Origin: Macrostomum hystrix
Lineage: Eukaryota; Platyhelminthes; Macrostomidae
Length of the DNA stretch: 64,000 nt
Direction: 5' to 3'
Assembly (NCBI GenBank): GCA_950097015.1
Contig: CATNEN010000008.1
Coordinates: 496,001 to 560,000 of the forward strand
The position numbers were made by a program, and so were the translations under genes. Of this stretch, positions 1 to 12,300 are shown piece by piece (position 1 is the stretch's first letter; each line of letters begins with the position of its first letter). The notes below the pieces were generated by a model that was not told the DNA's origin, searched no databases, and worked only from the letters and a program-made list of their open reading frames with translations.

Positions 1-217
1 GGGCCCAGTGCATATTGAGAGTGTACAGTGCCTGACGATGAGAAAGTCAGGACAGACGTACACACCGTTTTGAGTATGATTGTGTACAGTATCGGTGTGT
101 GTGTGCTCCTGAGTCAGCGGAATGGGCAGAATTGCCTCCTCGCTGGCTGCGGGTCTAGTGTCACCTAATGATGTGCCATTGCCCGCAGCCCTTCTGCAAA
201 TATGCAAGAAGGTGAAT
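1..217 (+). mobile_element. SINE family 1, 3' part (cut by window edge)
   Basis: This matches the body and tail of the tRNA-derived SINE seen complete at 37811-38220: the stretch around 'gacgatgagaaagtcagg', the GT-rich middle, 'ctgcgggtctagtgtcacc', and the end 'cccgcagcccttctgcaaat'. The tRNA-like head would lie left of the window. It contains no reading frame of interest. Confidence 0.8.
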
Positions 218-2072
218 ATTTAACCATATCTTTTTTTTCTTTAAATCGAAGACAGGAATACCAAAGCTGCCAAGTGACATAAAATATCATTTAACAGAAA
301 CTGAAAGATATTTAAAAGAAATCGAGGTTGAAGCGTTAAGGATTAGTTGTTGACGTTGTCCTAGTTGCAAATGAAACAGCAAGGATAATTGAAACGCTAA
401 ATTATTAATTAATTTACCTTCATTATTTCGTCTGCTACAAACTCCAGCTGGTACAGAAGAGCAACAGTAAAATAAGAAAAATGAGCAGAAGAAAAAGCTT
501 GAGTAGATCCAGGTAGAAATAGCTGTGAGCACAGCTCCAAAGCTGAGCATGCCGCCAGAGGGATTGGTAGCAGAAAGAAACGAGTTTCAATGCGACAAGA
601 GAGTTAAGAGGGCCTGGCGGCGGTTTGCAATGAGCATCATGGCTGCTCATTGGCTGACGCTTGGCGCGTGTTAATTTTGCTGCCAGAGGTCAGAGCGCAT
701 TGCATGCCCCACTGTCTTTCCTCCACACCTACCGCCCTCCTCTCGTTTATAGTTTTCTCTCCCTGTCGCGGTCCAGTGTGAGTACATTTCTGTACAGGTC
801 AGCGCGGGCCTGTGTTTACCTAAAAAGGCCGGCAAAGTAGCCCTGCTTGTTTAAAAGAGAACTGTACATTACCTCTGCACCCGCACTGCACCTGGGTTGG
901 TTAGCTAGCTTCAAGTGATACTTAGTCATCCGAGGTTGTGGTGATGTACACTTTACGAACGGCACGTTAAGAAAACAATTGAGAATGCCCCTTTGCTAGT
1001 CGCCATGCGTTTTAAAGCCTCTAAATGTGTAGCTAAGAAAAGATTAGGTCGCGTCAATAGCCATAAAAAGCTATGAAATACATTTCTATTTTAAGTGTAT
1101 CTATTCTTATAGTGTAATTTAAATTCTACAATACGAGTAGCAGCAGCAGAATTGTCATTTATAATGATTTTTCTCGTTCTAGCCGTAGTAACCGTAGTAT
1201 AATAACAATGAATACGCTAACCCAAACAGCCAGTAGAATTATGGGTGGGCGATTATTGACCAAATTTAGGCTTGTTTAGGCAGATAGACAATCGATTTAG
1301 CAGATAGAGCGGAAAATTGCGCATAAAAATCTATAGATAAATTAGTAGATAAATCTAAACTTGGTGGTGGCATAATCTACGAGTATGTACTAACAGTATT
1401 TAATTTAAACCAGCAATAGATACAGAAATTGTTCTGAATGTTAATGAATAGTAAATTTACTTATCCGTCCTGGTTAATTTGTGGGGTTCTTTAAAAGATC
1501 CTATTCCACAGAATGTCCACAGAAGCAATCAGACGAAAAGTGACAATAAATTTCAAACAATTGACGAGTTCTCACTCTGAGTGTGAGGCGATCATTACAT
1601 AATCCTGCAGCGAATAGCGCCTGGATACACGGCTGAATGGACGCACCGTAGTTTCACACAGAATGTTGTTGTCTTGCCAATATTCCAGCCGAATTAACTC
1701 AACCCTAAACTCCTGCAACGAGTATGAAATTAGATTCTGTCTGGAGTGCAAATTTCCGTGCAAACATTTCCCGATGCTGGGCACTTCCTGTCCAACTAAG
1801 ATATTGCGTCAATTAAAATAGAATCCTTTGTCATGCAGCCTGTTGTGATCCCATTTCGCTTCTGATTGCCATTGCCTGGCTTGAATCTCCTTTTGTGCTG
1901 CATCTTTTTATCCTCAAATAGACTTTCTGATAATGACGCAACAGTTTCTCGAATCTGAAAGTGGACAGTAAAGGAACGAAAAATATTTCTAAATGCAAAA
2001 TTATATAAACAGCAACTAGTCTTATTGTTTCAGACGTCGTTCAAATTGAACATTAATTTGCTACTTACCTGT
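218..2072. other. Gene-free stretch
   Basis: I see no exon with recognisable protein similarity and no structured RNA here. The sequence is mixed, AT-rich from about 960 to 1560. Short open frames exist on both strands but none resembles a known family. Confidence 0.5.
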
Positions 2073-2745
2073 GGTGGCGGTTCTGTGGGTCTGTGGGTCC
2101 GAGGGAAAGGAAGGTGGCGATTCTGTGGGTCCAGGGGAAAGGAAGGTGGCGATTCAGTGGGTCCGAGGGAAAGGAAGGTGGCGATTCTGTGGGTCCAGGG
2201 GAAAGGAAGGTAGCGATTCTGTGGGTCCAGGGGAAAGGAAGGTGGCGATTCTGTGGGTCAGAGGGAAGAAAGGTGGCGATTCAGTTGGTCCAGGGGAAAG
2301 GAAGGTGGCGATTCAGTGGGTCCGAGGGAAAGGAAGGTGGCGATTCTGTGGGTCCAGGGGAAGGGAAGGTGGCGATTCTGTGGGTTTAGGGGAAAGGAAG
2401 GTGGCGATTCTGTGGGTCAGAGGGAAGGAAGGTGGCGATTCTGTGGGTCCAGGGGAAGGGAAGGTGGCGATTCTGTGGGTCCAGGGGAAGGGAAGGTGGC
2501 GATTCTGTGGGTTTAGGGGAAAGGAAGGTGGCGATTCAGTGGGTCCAGGCGAAGGGAAGGTGGCGATTCTGTGGGTCCAGGGGAAAGGAAGGTGGGGATT
2601 CTGTGGGTCCAGGGGAAAGGAAGGTGGCGATTCTGTGGGTCCAGGGGAAAGGAAGGTGGCGAATCAGTGGGTCCGAGGGAAGGGAAGGTGGCGGTTTTGT
2701 GGATCTGTGAGAAGGAACATGGCGTTTATGTGGGAAGGTGAAGAT
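2073..2745. repeat. Minisatellite, 32-bp unit, about 20 copies
   Basis: The unit is built on 'ggtggcgattctgtgggtcc' followed by 'aggggaaaggaa', repeating every 32 bp (for example starts at 2111 and 2143). Variants alternate 'ccgaggg', 'ccagggg' and 'tcagagg'. Because 32 is not a multiple of three, each frame cycles through all three phases; the overlapping open frames here are artefacts. The last units (2690-2745) are degenerate. Confidence 0.93.
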
Positions 2746-3073
2746 TCTTAACAAGGCATGATTCTCAGGGCAGTCGCATAGTTGACATTTTAACTACTCT
2801 CGGGGTGTCACAGAGTGAAATTGCGTCATCCAAAATCAAAATCACTCAGATCAATATGCATAGTGTTTTTTCGTCATTTCCTAACAAACTTCCGAAATTT
2901 CGGGCACGTTCTTGTTGATGGCAGGTTGGACTAATTGCCAGAAATCCAAAAGTCAAAGAAAAGCAATGCTCATTATAAAAGAATACTGTGATGCTGTAAT
3001 TTATACTAGCAGTAGTAGTGATCAATTTTAAACCATTTAAAGAAGATTAAGACCATTCGAACAACGATGATTG

Positions 3074-3083
3074 GTTATAAATA
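3074..3083 (+). promoter_or_regulatory. TATA-like box upstream of the CTLD/PAN gene
   Basis: The string 'ttataaataa' lies about 150 bp upstream of the signal-peptide ATG at 3229. A transcript starting about 30 bp downstream would begin near 3105-3115. That start point is inferred from spacing only. Confidence 0.35.
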
Positions 3084-3228
3084 AGGGAAAGACAGCCCAC
3101 ATAATTTCTCTCTGATGTTTGAGAACGGTAGCCCTGTGCTTAAAAATCTAACAGCAGCTGAAATTCTGAGGTCTGAACGTTCGGTAATTTATTTATCTCA
3201 AAGTCGACTTCAATCGGGTCCCGAATCG

Positions 3229-4034
3229 ATGCAGTCCGCGGTCCTCCTGGCGGTGCTGAGCCTCCTTGCCTGTCCGCACAGCCTGCAGTCCTGCCAGCCG
3301 CCCTTCCAGTCCGTGTCCGGCTTCTGCCTGCTCGTGAACACCACAGCCGCAGCGAGATGGTGCCAGGCAGCCCGACTGTGCCAGGAGGCTCGCGGCGAGC
3401 TGGTGATGGAGCTGGCCGCCATTCGGGCTGCTGCGTCTAATTCGACAAGCTCCGGGGACCTTTGGGTCGGTGTCACCGACATGCTGGAGGAGCAGGGGAG
3501 CAGCAGGTAGAAATGATTTTGGCTACTTTTGGATTTTTTGTGTTGCAAAATCTGCTGCGGTAGATCGCAGCAGAATTAAACGAATGTGTACTACCACTTT
3601 GCAGAGCCGGCTGGCGCACCGCCAACGGAAGCGTGTTCAACACTCAAAGCTCCAACTGGTCCAGTAACTGTCCAAACAATGGGGACAACTCGGATGACTT
3701 TCTGGCATTGTCAGGTGGAAATCTATGCGACTTTTTCGCGAGTCGAGAGAAAGGCTTCGTCTGCCAGCCCGTGGCGACGCCGAACAGCGGCACCTTCCGT
3801 CGAGCCAGCTTCCTGCAGCTGGGCGACATCACGCCCTTCTACTGCTACACGGAGCTGCAGTCGGTGCAGCGAAGGCTGCTCTGCGTTCGCCTGTGCGCTG
3901 CCCGCTGGGAGTGCCGGGCGGTTCTGTTCAACCGGGCCGAGGCTCGCTGCCGCATGCTGGACTTCGCCGATGCCAGCGTCGGCGACGCCATCGAGAAGAG
4001 CGGCGCCTGGGAGAAGTTCCTCAAGGTCTACTGA
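3229..4034 (+). CDS. Secreted C-type lectin-like / PAN (apple) domain protein
   Basis: Two exons, 3229-3506 and 3605-4034, are joined across a 98-bp GT-AG intron with matching phase, giving 235 residues. I chose the ATG at 3229 because it opens a signal peptide (M-Q-S-A-V-L-L-A-V-L..., residues 1-20). An in-frame upstream ATG at 3115 would bury that signal behind 38 residues. Residues about 21-147 look like a C-type lectin fold: paired cysteines, 'LWVGVTD' in place of the WIGL motif, 'WSSNCPNNGDNSDD', and a closing 'FVCQ'. I see no EPN or QPD sugar motif, and the usual WND is replaced by 'NLCDF', so calcium-dependent sugar binding is doubtful. Residues about 155-235 carry a cysteine pattern like a PAN/apple domain. 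The likely product is an extracellular or mucus recognition protein; ligand unknown. A polyadenylation signal follows at 4144. Confidence 0.8.
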
Positions 4035-4143
4035 GCTGCACCTTTTGACAACAGCTGTCACCCCGTTAATTTCCTGATGTTAAAAACTTCTTCTGAAAAA
4101 ATACGATGCTGCCGTTTCACTTTTTAGATTGCCCACACCTCAG

Positions 4144-4149
4144 AATAAA
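4144..4149 (+). terminator. Polyadenylation signal AATAAA
   Basis: A canonical AATAAA lies 110 bp after the stop codon of the CTLD/PAN gene, which fits a short 3' UTR. No competing signal lies closer. Confidence 0.6.
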
Positions 4150-5595
4150 AGCATTGCTTTAAGGGCTATTAGAGCTCTGGCGGTATTAAGGAAAAGACAA
4201 ACGTTGAGGTCCTGTTCACCTGCACTGTGTGAGCCTTTGTCTGAACGCCTAGATTGACAAAGCAACAAAGCAGTATCGAAAGTCAATATTAATTTGTTCC
4301 TTAATTTATTCTTTCCGATACAATGGCTCTTCGATAGCTTATACACTCGTACAAGCTGACTAGTCAAGCAATGCGAAAGTATACTTTTAGGGCAGCAATG
4401 CATATCGTACAACCAACATCTCGTACAGTTGACGCTGGAAAACGAAGCGAAACAATAATCTGTACTCATTCACAAGACACTGTGACACCGGAAATTGTGC
4501 AATGAAATTCTTCCATTGTATAAAGCAGTAAGGAGCTTAGATTTCTCTCTTAAAGAGAGATTCCAAGCAACAATCGGCACTTCCGTGACCTCACACTTCC
4601 TGCAAAGCAAATTTAACTTCTCAGAAAGTCTGCTGATCAGAGTTGTCCATGCAATCAATGGATTCTGTCTCTCTACTGCATCAATGCATCTTCGTATTGA
4701 CTTCCTGACGAGGAAGCAACTACATCTCTGAGCTGAAAGCAGATGATCAGGAAATGTCCCTGAAGACGGAAACGCGAATTTGCTGTTCGATGGCGAAGTT
4801 TGTGACTTGCAGTCTGGGCTAAAACTCCCAGTGTGCCTCAAATATTGATTCGGTTTTACAAATAAGACTTACAAATAAGACAAATAGCCCACCTAGTGAT
4901 GTAATTAGCTTTTGTTAGCAGAAAAATTATACCTATATCGGTGGCTTAGACACCAGAGCGCAGACGATAATCGATGATTATATTGACGATGATGATGTTT
5001 TATGATTTCTGGAAGTTGTTACAGCGGATAGAGCGAAAACTTTGCCGGTGTTCCGGATTTTGTGGCGATTCGTTGCATATTTTGGAAGATGCAGAAAACT
5101 GGTGGGTATTTGAAATACCCCGTGCTGGTCTTTCTGTTGTGAGCTGCACAGTGAATAGTTTTTTTGTGCCCTTACCCCATCCCGTCTCTAGTGCGCCGTG
5201 CCCTTCGTTTTAGTCTGCCGCCCCAATCCGGTTCTTCGACCGGCATGTGCCGGCTAGAGTCTGAACCCTCTGATTGACTGAGGCCCCCCCTCGCGTACCG
5301 TCGCCCTGCCGCGGCTCTGCTTAGGCCTGCCCCACTCAGCCCTGCATGGCTTTAGCCCTAGCCCCACCCAATCAGGCAGCAGACACCAACCGGTTCGGGT
5401 GGGTGGCTCGGGATCTGATTGGCCAGTTCTGTCCCCCCGTTTTCTCTCTGCCCCGTCGTTGGCGTCACCCTAACCTGGCACCCTCTCCCCAATCTATTAT
5501 TTTAAGCTTACACTTCGCATCTTTCAGCCCCGCGCCTGGCGTGCTCTGGGCTTGAGAACTATCAGCAGAACAAAAATCAATTTTCTTCCAAGAAT
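4150..5595. other. Gene-free stretch with a GC-rich CCAAT-bearing pocket
   Basis: A minus-strand open frame of about 120 codons (4470-4841) lacks an ATG start and any recognisable domain, and I do not call it. At 5215-5560 the base composition shifts to GC-rich. That pocket has CCAAT-type boxes in both orientations ('cccaatcagg' near 5368, 'ctgattggccag' near 5416), which looks promoter-like, but no gene visibly starts beside it. Confidence 0.4.
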
Positions 5596-5907
5596 CACTA
5601 GAAGAAGAAGGACGGGGCACTTCGTTTCATTGAAAAATTACTAAAGCCAGATTTTCACGGAAAATGCACTGGCGAGATAGGGACTTTTCAAGTTTTTTCA
5701 CATAAAATGCTGAAAACTTTCTATTGGAAGCAGATACAAAGCTGTTCTTTTAAGATATCTTTTAAAACATATTGCTTCACCAAATTTTAGAAAGCTTCTG
5801 TCATAAATAATTGATCATCATTTTTTCGTTTATTTATCATGAACGCTATAGTATTCAATCAGGCTTTTAATAAATTTCCAATAAAATGTTCCGTCCTTCT
5901 TCTAGTG
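5596..5907. mobile_element. Foldback / MITE-like element with long imperfect inverted ends
   Basis: The left end 'CACTAGAAGAAGAAGGACGG' (5596-5615) is matched in inverted orientation by 'CCGTCCTTCTTCTAGTG' (5891-5907). The similarity continues inward, imperfectly, for about 50 bp (left arm to about 5653, right arm from about 5857). The AT-rich centre has no open frame. I see no clean target-site duplication; flanking bases are 'aat' and 'gtc'. The CACTA start recalls EnSpm-type transposons, but without a duplication the superfamily is open. Confidence 0.5.
5829..5834 (-). terminator. Possible polyadenylation signal of the laminin gene
   Basis: Reading the minus strand, AATAAA occurs here, about 480 bp past the laminin stop codon at 6316, and I saw none closer. 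It lies in the loop of the foldback element. This is position-based inference only. Confidence 0.3.
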
Positions 5908-6315
5908 GTCATTGGTTCTATCCTTGTAAGTTGGACTTTCACTATTTTTGCAATGAAAATCGATGATTAAACAAAAGTTTCAAATAACAGAGAAAGCCAT
6001 TGTATTTCATTTTCAAACAGAGCTGTTGCACCATTTTCAACTGGTTCCAATAGTTGATTCAAAGCCAATTGGACCTAAGTGTTTATGTATTAACTATGTT
6101 ACTTACAGATATTGACAGAAATTAGAACCTACGTAATGTAATACAACTAGTGAGATGGTTAAAAGCAGACAAACAAACTAAAATTGTGCTGAAACATTAA
6201 AAAGAGTTATATGATTGCAATACAAGGTCAATAGAGGTAACATGCAGTTAAAAGTTTGTCTGTTTTTTTTCGTCTGTCATTTTGGTCGTTGATATCCGGC
6301 CTTGAATACTCATGC

Positions 6316-9300
6316 CTAGGAGCTGCCTAAAATATTGAGAAAGCTCAGAAATAGAGTTGTGTTCGCATAGGTCTAGCAATTCTATATTATATTTATATTT
6401 GCAGAAGGGCTGAGCGCAATGGCACATCATTTGGTGACACTAGACCTGCAGCAAGTGAGTAGGCAATTCTGCCCATTTCGCTGACTCCTGAGCACACACG
6501 CACGCAGATACCGTACGCAGGCACACGCTCACACAGGTGTGTACATCTGCCCTGAGTTTCACATCGTCAAGCAGTGTACATTCTCACTGTGCCCTGGGCT
6601 CTCATTACAAGAATGTGGCCTCGCCGCGGAATCGAGTTTTTGTTTATTAAGTTGATTAACTCACCACATCGCTTCTCAAGCTGGTTGGACATGTACTTTA
6701 AGGAGCCAGGCGTGCTGTGATCTCCCGTCAGCTTGGCCATCAGCTTCGCCAGTCGCTCTAGCGACAACGTGAGCGAGTTCTCTAAACTGTCGATTTTCAC
6801 GTTGACGGCTGAAATAAGAATAGTTACACTTGTAACACCTGTCTAAGTGACACAATAGTTAAATAATCATTATAGGAGGGCAGCTGGCACTCCGACATAA
6901 TCTGATGATTCCTGACCAAAAACACGCACAGATAAGGTACACACACAGGCACACACAAACGTGTATAAAATAATGAGCTTATTGGCGATTATTTCTACTG
7001 TTCTAAGTAGTGACAAATGAAATAACGAAAAGCCTATTCCTGAGACGTACAATGCAGCTGCGAGGGACCGCCACCGAGTAGCTGGTTCAGCGCCACTATC
7101 CGCCTTCGCAGGTCGGCTATTCGAGCCTCTCGTGCAGCTGCTTCGCCCTCATGCACCCGGATACCGGCGTTGGCCGCCTCCACCTTGACCGCGTCCGCCG
7201 CCTACGGTCAGCGAGCATTAATGAAGCCAAATATGAATATGAGTAATGATGCAACAGCTGGACTAGCTTGAATTACTACAGCAATTTTATCTATGGGAGA
7301 ATTGTTTCCAAGAAAAATAAAAAAAGTACCCTAGGATCATCAGGAAAGTCTTCCTGCTCCAAAGATACGACAGGGGGTTGTTGTTAAATAACTATGCTCA
7401 TTGACCAAAAGCTGGGATTATGGACACGCCACACCTACCTTTAACTACCCCAGCTGATGCTGGTACCCATTGAACAGCTGGGTGAAGTGAAGCAATGAAG
7501 TAGGGAAACGAACCTCTGACCTTAAATTCATGAGTCCTACGCTCTAAAAGTGGTTCCAGCTTTCTAAAATGAAAGTGTCCCAAAATATAGCTAAAATCCT
7601 AAAATAAAAAATAATTGCAGCTCACAGCCAGTGCATTGTTAAGAATCCTCGAAGTCTCCTGTTGTTCCTTCTCCAGCAGGTCGATCTTATAATTCAGTTT
7701 GGTGCGCTGGGCTGAAACTGTGTTTAGAATGCCGTCCTGTCGAGCCTTCTTCTCGCTAGCCCTCTGCGTGAGGTTCTCGTAGGTGCGGATTGCGGAGGAT
7801 AGCTGCACGGGTTTGCGGGTGGAGAGACGACATGGCTATTTATTCAAAATAGTTTTGCATGGGTTGTTCGCTCCCGCAACAGGTGACCCGCAGCCACTGA
7901 GGAGGCGATACTCACAGGGGTACGTTTCACAGTCCCGCACTATCGCTTTTTCGTCCTGCAGCGTACAGTATATTGCTACACCTGGCAGGTTTGCCGTCAA
8001 GTGGCATAAATTACAAGCTCGGTCATTCGGTTTGGGAGCTATCGGGAAGTAGGCAGTGGGTGGGCATTTGAAATAGCCCGTGGTCTTTCCCCATGCGGAA
8101 TCGAGTTCAGGGACCGTTGTGCAATCGTTCGAAGCAGGTGAAATAATACCGTGACGCTATACTGCATATACGAGCGTAATAACAGCACCTTCGTATCCGT
8201 GACATCTTGAATCTCGTTGAGCAACTGCTCAACCCTGGCTAGCAGGCCTTTGCCGTCGCTATTAGCCTTTTGCGCAATCTGCAGGCGAGCCTCAAGCGCT
8301 TCGGACTCCGCTTTGACGCGGCTGGCCTCGGAGGCGGCGGCCTCCGCCTGCAGCAGAAGCTGCGCCACCTCGGCTCGCTGCGCTGCCGCTTCGCTGTTGG
8401 CGCTGGCCAGCCCGCCGCTGGAGTTCAGCCGATTTGCCAGATTGCGAATCTCTGCGGCCAAGCTCAGGAGACTGTCCGTCGACACTTGACAAAAATATGA
8501 TCAGACAGGTGAGAGATGAGACAGTTGAGAAATAAGACTGGGGAGAGATTAGACTGGCGAGAGATGAGGCTGGGGAGAGATGAGACTGGGGAGAGATGAG
8601 ACAGGGGAGAGATGAGACCGGGGAGAGATGAGACAGGTAAGAGATGAGAAATTTGGAGAGATTAGACGTGGGGATAGATTAACCAAAGATGGCTCAAGAA
8701 CAAGTAGGCCGTACCTGGCATCCCTGTCAAGTTGACCCAGTTGACCAGCGACTCAATGTCCTGCTTAGTTGTGTGATTGGCCACGAGAAAGTCCCTGATA
8801 TTCGCCTCCAAATCGACGGCTCGGCTTTTCAAAGCGTCATAGTCAGCCCTGAGCTGGTTCACCAAGTTCTCGGTTGACAGGGCGCTTATCTTCAGCGGGT
8901 TCGCTCGGCTGCGGATGGTCACCAATCTCTCGGTTTCCTGTGCGTGGGACATTGCAAAAATGAATATAGACAGACGAGAAGGTGGGGGAGCTCCAGATCA
9001 CTTGACAGTCAGCACGGCTCACGTTTGTCAAAGACGCTTTGGCCTCGCGCAGCTTGCGTTCCAGACTGTCCAGATTGGCGCCAAGCGCGTGCATCTGGGC
9101 GGCGACGGAGTCCAGACAGGCAGAGGCCTCTCCGCACCGACTGGCACCGGCGCCGCAGAAGCCTGGAGGTCCGCCGCACACCGAGGAGCAATAGTTGCCG
9201 TTGCGGCTGTAGAATGTCTTGTCGATATCGTTGCCAACGCACATCTGAGAAAGTGAATGAAGAAGTTATTTTTATGAAGCCGAACGCATAGAGACGAGTA

Positions 9301-12300
9301 CAGTTGAATGCAAACAAATTTTGGTAATGGCAAATCCTTTTGGTGACACTTGCGAGGGGCAATTTCGCCCACTTCGCTGACTCCTGAGCACACACTCACA
9401 AATACTGTACGTAGGCATCCGCTCACACAGTTGTGTTCTCTGCCCTGACTTTCTCATCGTCAGGCAGTTTACACTTTACTGTGACTTGGAGGTTGGAGGC
9501 GTAAATTGCACGACAAGCCCGCAAGCCTTCTCTCGGCGGCTGCGCCCCGAATGAGTGTGGCCTCGCCGCCGAATCGAGCTCAGGGACCTTATTGCAAGAA
9601 GCAAACGCGTTTCACCGCACTGCCACTCAATCACCTTTGGCCTTCCATTTCTAAAGAAATGAAACTACGAACCTGCTTGTTGAGAAGCGGAAGCTTGGCC
9701 TCCACAGCAGCCAACTTCCTTGTAGCCTCTCTGCTGCCGTTCTTGGCCAAAGTCTCTAACTCGTTGGCCAACTTGGCAACTGAATTGAGATTGTCCTGAC
9801 CAGCATTAGCAATCATTTCCACGGTTCTCAAATCGTTATCGATCTGTCTGAGCCGATTCTCCTGTGAAGCAAAGTGCTCTTGGTACCGCCTGATCTGGGC
9901 GAGAGACTGCGATGGGGGCGTCAGGTCGGCATGCGAAAGGTTGCGGCGCAGGTCGTCCAAGATTAGCTTCAGAGTGCGATACTGGTTCCAGAGCGTGTCC
10001 ACAGTAATGCGCATCGCTGGCAGATCTTTGTTTTGAATGTCTCTTAGACTCATGCGCAGATTGTACCTTGACTCATCTAGCCTTGGCTTTGCAGCTGCGA
10101 ATCTGTCCCTAGAAGCATGGATTTGAATTTGATTCGCTGAGCTTAAATTAGAGTTTGACAGGTGACATAAAATAACAAAAGTGGTTAGAAGGTTAGAAGG
10201 TATGGGCAAGAGTTACAAAGCCAGAAAACAGAACCATACTCACTCCAGCTGTTTCAGTTGGCTTCTCAACGTGCTAACTTGATTCTCTGGTAGCCGAGTC
10301 TCGTTCACGGCTCGCCTCATGGCATCCAGCTGACCTGTTATCCAGCGAATATCGTCCGAGTAGTTGCCAGTCAAGCCTCCAGTTTGCGCTGCTGCTCTCG
10401 AGCGGTTCGTCAACAGGTCGGTTCTAAGGGTCAGCTGCTGCACCGCCTTGTCCCAGTTGTACCAACACTCGCCGCAGGTTGTGCAGTTCGGCAGCGATCC
10501 AGTTGTACCCCGCTCGCATTGGTCGCATCGGCGTCCCGTGATGGCAGACTTGCACACGCAGTTACCTGGAGTGCAGTAGTACTGAATAGAGTTACCGAAT
10601 GCTGTTCAATCAACTGCGAGGCGGTGACAGGAGAAATCTCGACGGAATGCATAGCCAGGAAAGCTCTCGGTCAGAAGGCAACTAACTCACCTGTAACCTT
10701 GTCGCACCTTGGTGTCATACTGCCCTGCGGATTGCAGTCACACGGCTGGCAGCCCTCTGGACCAACCTTGGCTGGATTGCCATAGTGCAAGTCGAGACAC
10801 TGGTCGCAACGGCGCCCGCCGCGGCCTAGCCTGCACGAGCAGACGCCCGTCTCCGAGTCGCAAAGCGGGTTGGCAGAGCCCAGCTGATCGCAGGCGCAGG
10901 CGGAGCAGCCGCTGCCGCTAGTGAGGTTGTAGTGCAATGCGCGACAGGCAGTGCAGCTTCTGCCCTCAACATTAGACATGCAGTCGCATTCGCCTGCGAA
11001 ATTCGGAAGGTAAACCACCCCACATGTACAAATCTGTGATGAAAGCTGGTCAAAACTGTTAAATATAAAAATGGGGGACCATGACACATTACAGAAATTA
11101 TGCAATTCAGCAAGTAGAACCCGACAAAAATGTCGACCTCACAGACACTTTTAATCAAAGTGGACAATAGTTTATTGCAGACTTACCGGTGCGACTGTTG
11201 CAGCTGTACAGAATAACTTCGCCGAAGTGGTTGATCGGTGTCTGCAGCAAGGATGACCTGCTGGTTCCCTTAGGGTTGCAGCGACACGGGGTGCAAGTGC
11301 CTTTCGTAGCGTCGCCATAAAAGCCGGGACGGCAGACTTCGCAACTGACGCCAGCGGTGTTGTTGAGACATTTTGTACAGGCGCCGGTGAGCGGGTTGCA
11401 GGATTCTGGCACAGTTGGGTCGATGTTACCATTGCAGCTGCATGGGTTGCAGGCCCCAGTTGTAGGATGGCCGTAATAGTTGACGGCACACTTGTCGCAC
11501 CGATCGCCCTTGTATCCTGACTCGCAGTCGCACTTCACTTTCAGAGAGCCATTGCCCGGCTGCAGACTGCATGTGGCTGCGTGCTGAACTGGGCCACCGG
11601 GACAGGGGCATCGACTGCGGAAGCACAGAGGAATAAAGATCTCTATTTTTATCTACGTTAGCTGATCTAGTGCTTCGATTGACGATCGTAGATGCGTTTA
11701 AGAACTACGCGATTTAAAGTGGACAATGTCCTCATATCACTCGAGAGCCAAAGTATGAGCTACGATAAAAGGCAGATTCTTCACTCATTTTTTAATGCAT
11801 TTTAAGTTTCCATCGTGCAGCAGCTGCAATAAAAATGCTTACAGACAAGGTATCCGCTGTTTCGGATCGCCATAAAACCTAGTCCGACAATCCTGACATC
11901 TCGCGCCGCCGGTGTTATTCCGGCAATCAATGCAGACACCTGTATCTTTGTTGCAATCGTCGGCCATGTTGTTACATTCGCAGGGCAGGCAAATTGGAAA
12001 CTTCCAGTAGTTAACGTTGCACCGATCGCATTGGAGACCGCCAATGTGCGTCATGCACTGGCACTGGCCATTGTCGTTGCACTGCTGAGAGATGGAACCG
12101 TCGCGACTGCAGTTGCAGAAGCGGCAGCCCTGGGGGCCGTAGCGGCCGAAGCCAAAGTAATTCCTGGCGCAAGCGTCGCATCGTCGACCTGCGAGTGACG
12201 AAAAAATAGCTCTGAATAGTTAAACTGACAGCTTTTTCATGATCGCTTTCCTGTCATAATTCGAAGGTACAATATACCGGGAACGACTGTCCTGAATAGT

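Larger units (their letters stand above)
6316..10565 (-). other. LAMB1: Laminin beta coiled-coil region and C-terminus
   Basis: Exons 14-22 encode residues about 1210-1850, rich in heptads. The cysteine-rich beta knob is in exon 9023-9244. The coil resumes with 'ETERLVTIRSRANP' and ends at 'NQLEKRC', then G-S-S-stop across the final intron (6327-6664). Reading through that intron would instead add SINE-derived residues; the GTGAGT donor at 6664 and the acceptor at 6327 make splicing the better model. Confidence 0.85.

Noticed and set aside
3115-3228. Upstream in-frame ATG of the CTLD/PAN gene
   Set aside because: It would put 38 residues ahead of a clear signal peptide, and it lies very close to the presumed transcription start.
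4470-4841. 123-codon minus-strand frame
   Set aside because: No ATG start, no recognisable domain, and frames of this length are expected by chance in a window of this size.
6567-6800. SINE-encoded C-terminal extension of laminin beta
   Set aside because: A strong GTGAGT donor sits directly after the terminal cysteine codon and a phase-matched acceptor gives a short normal C-terminus.
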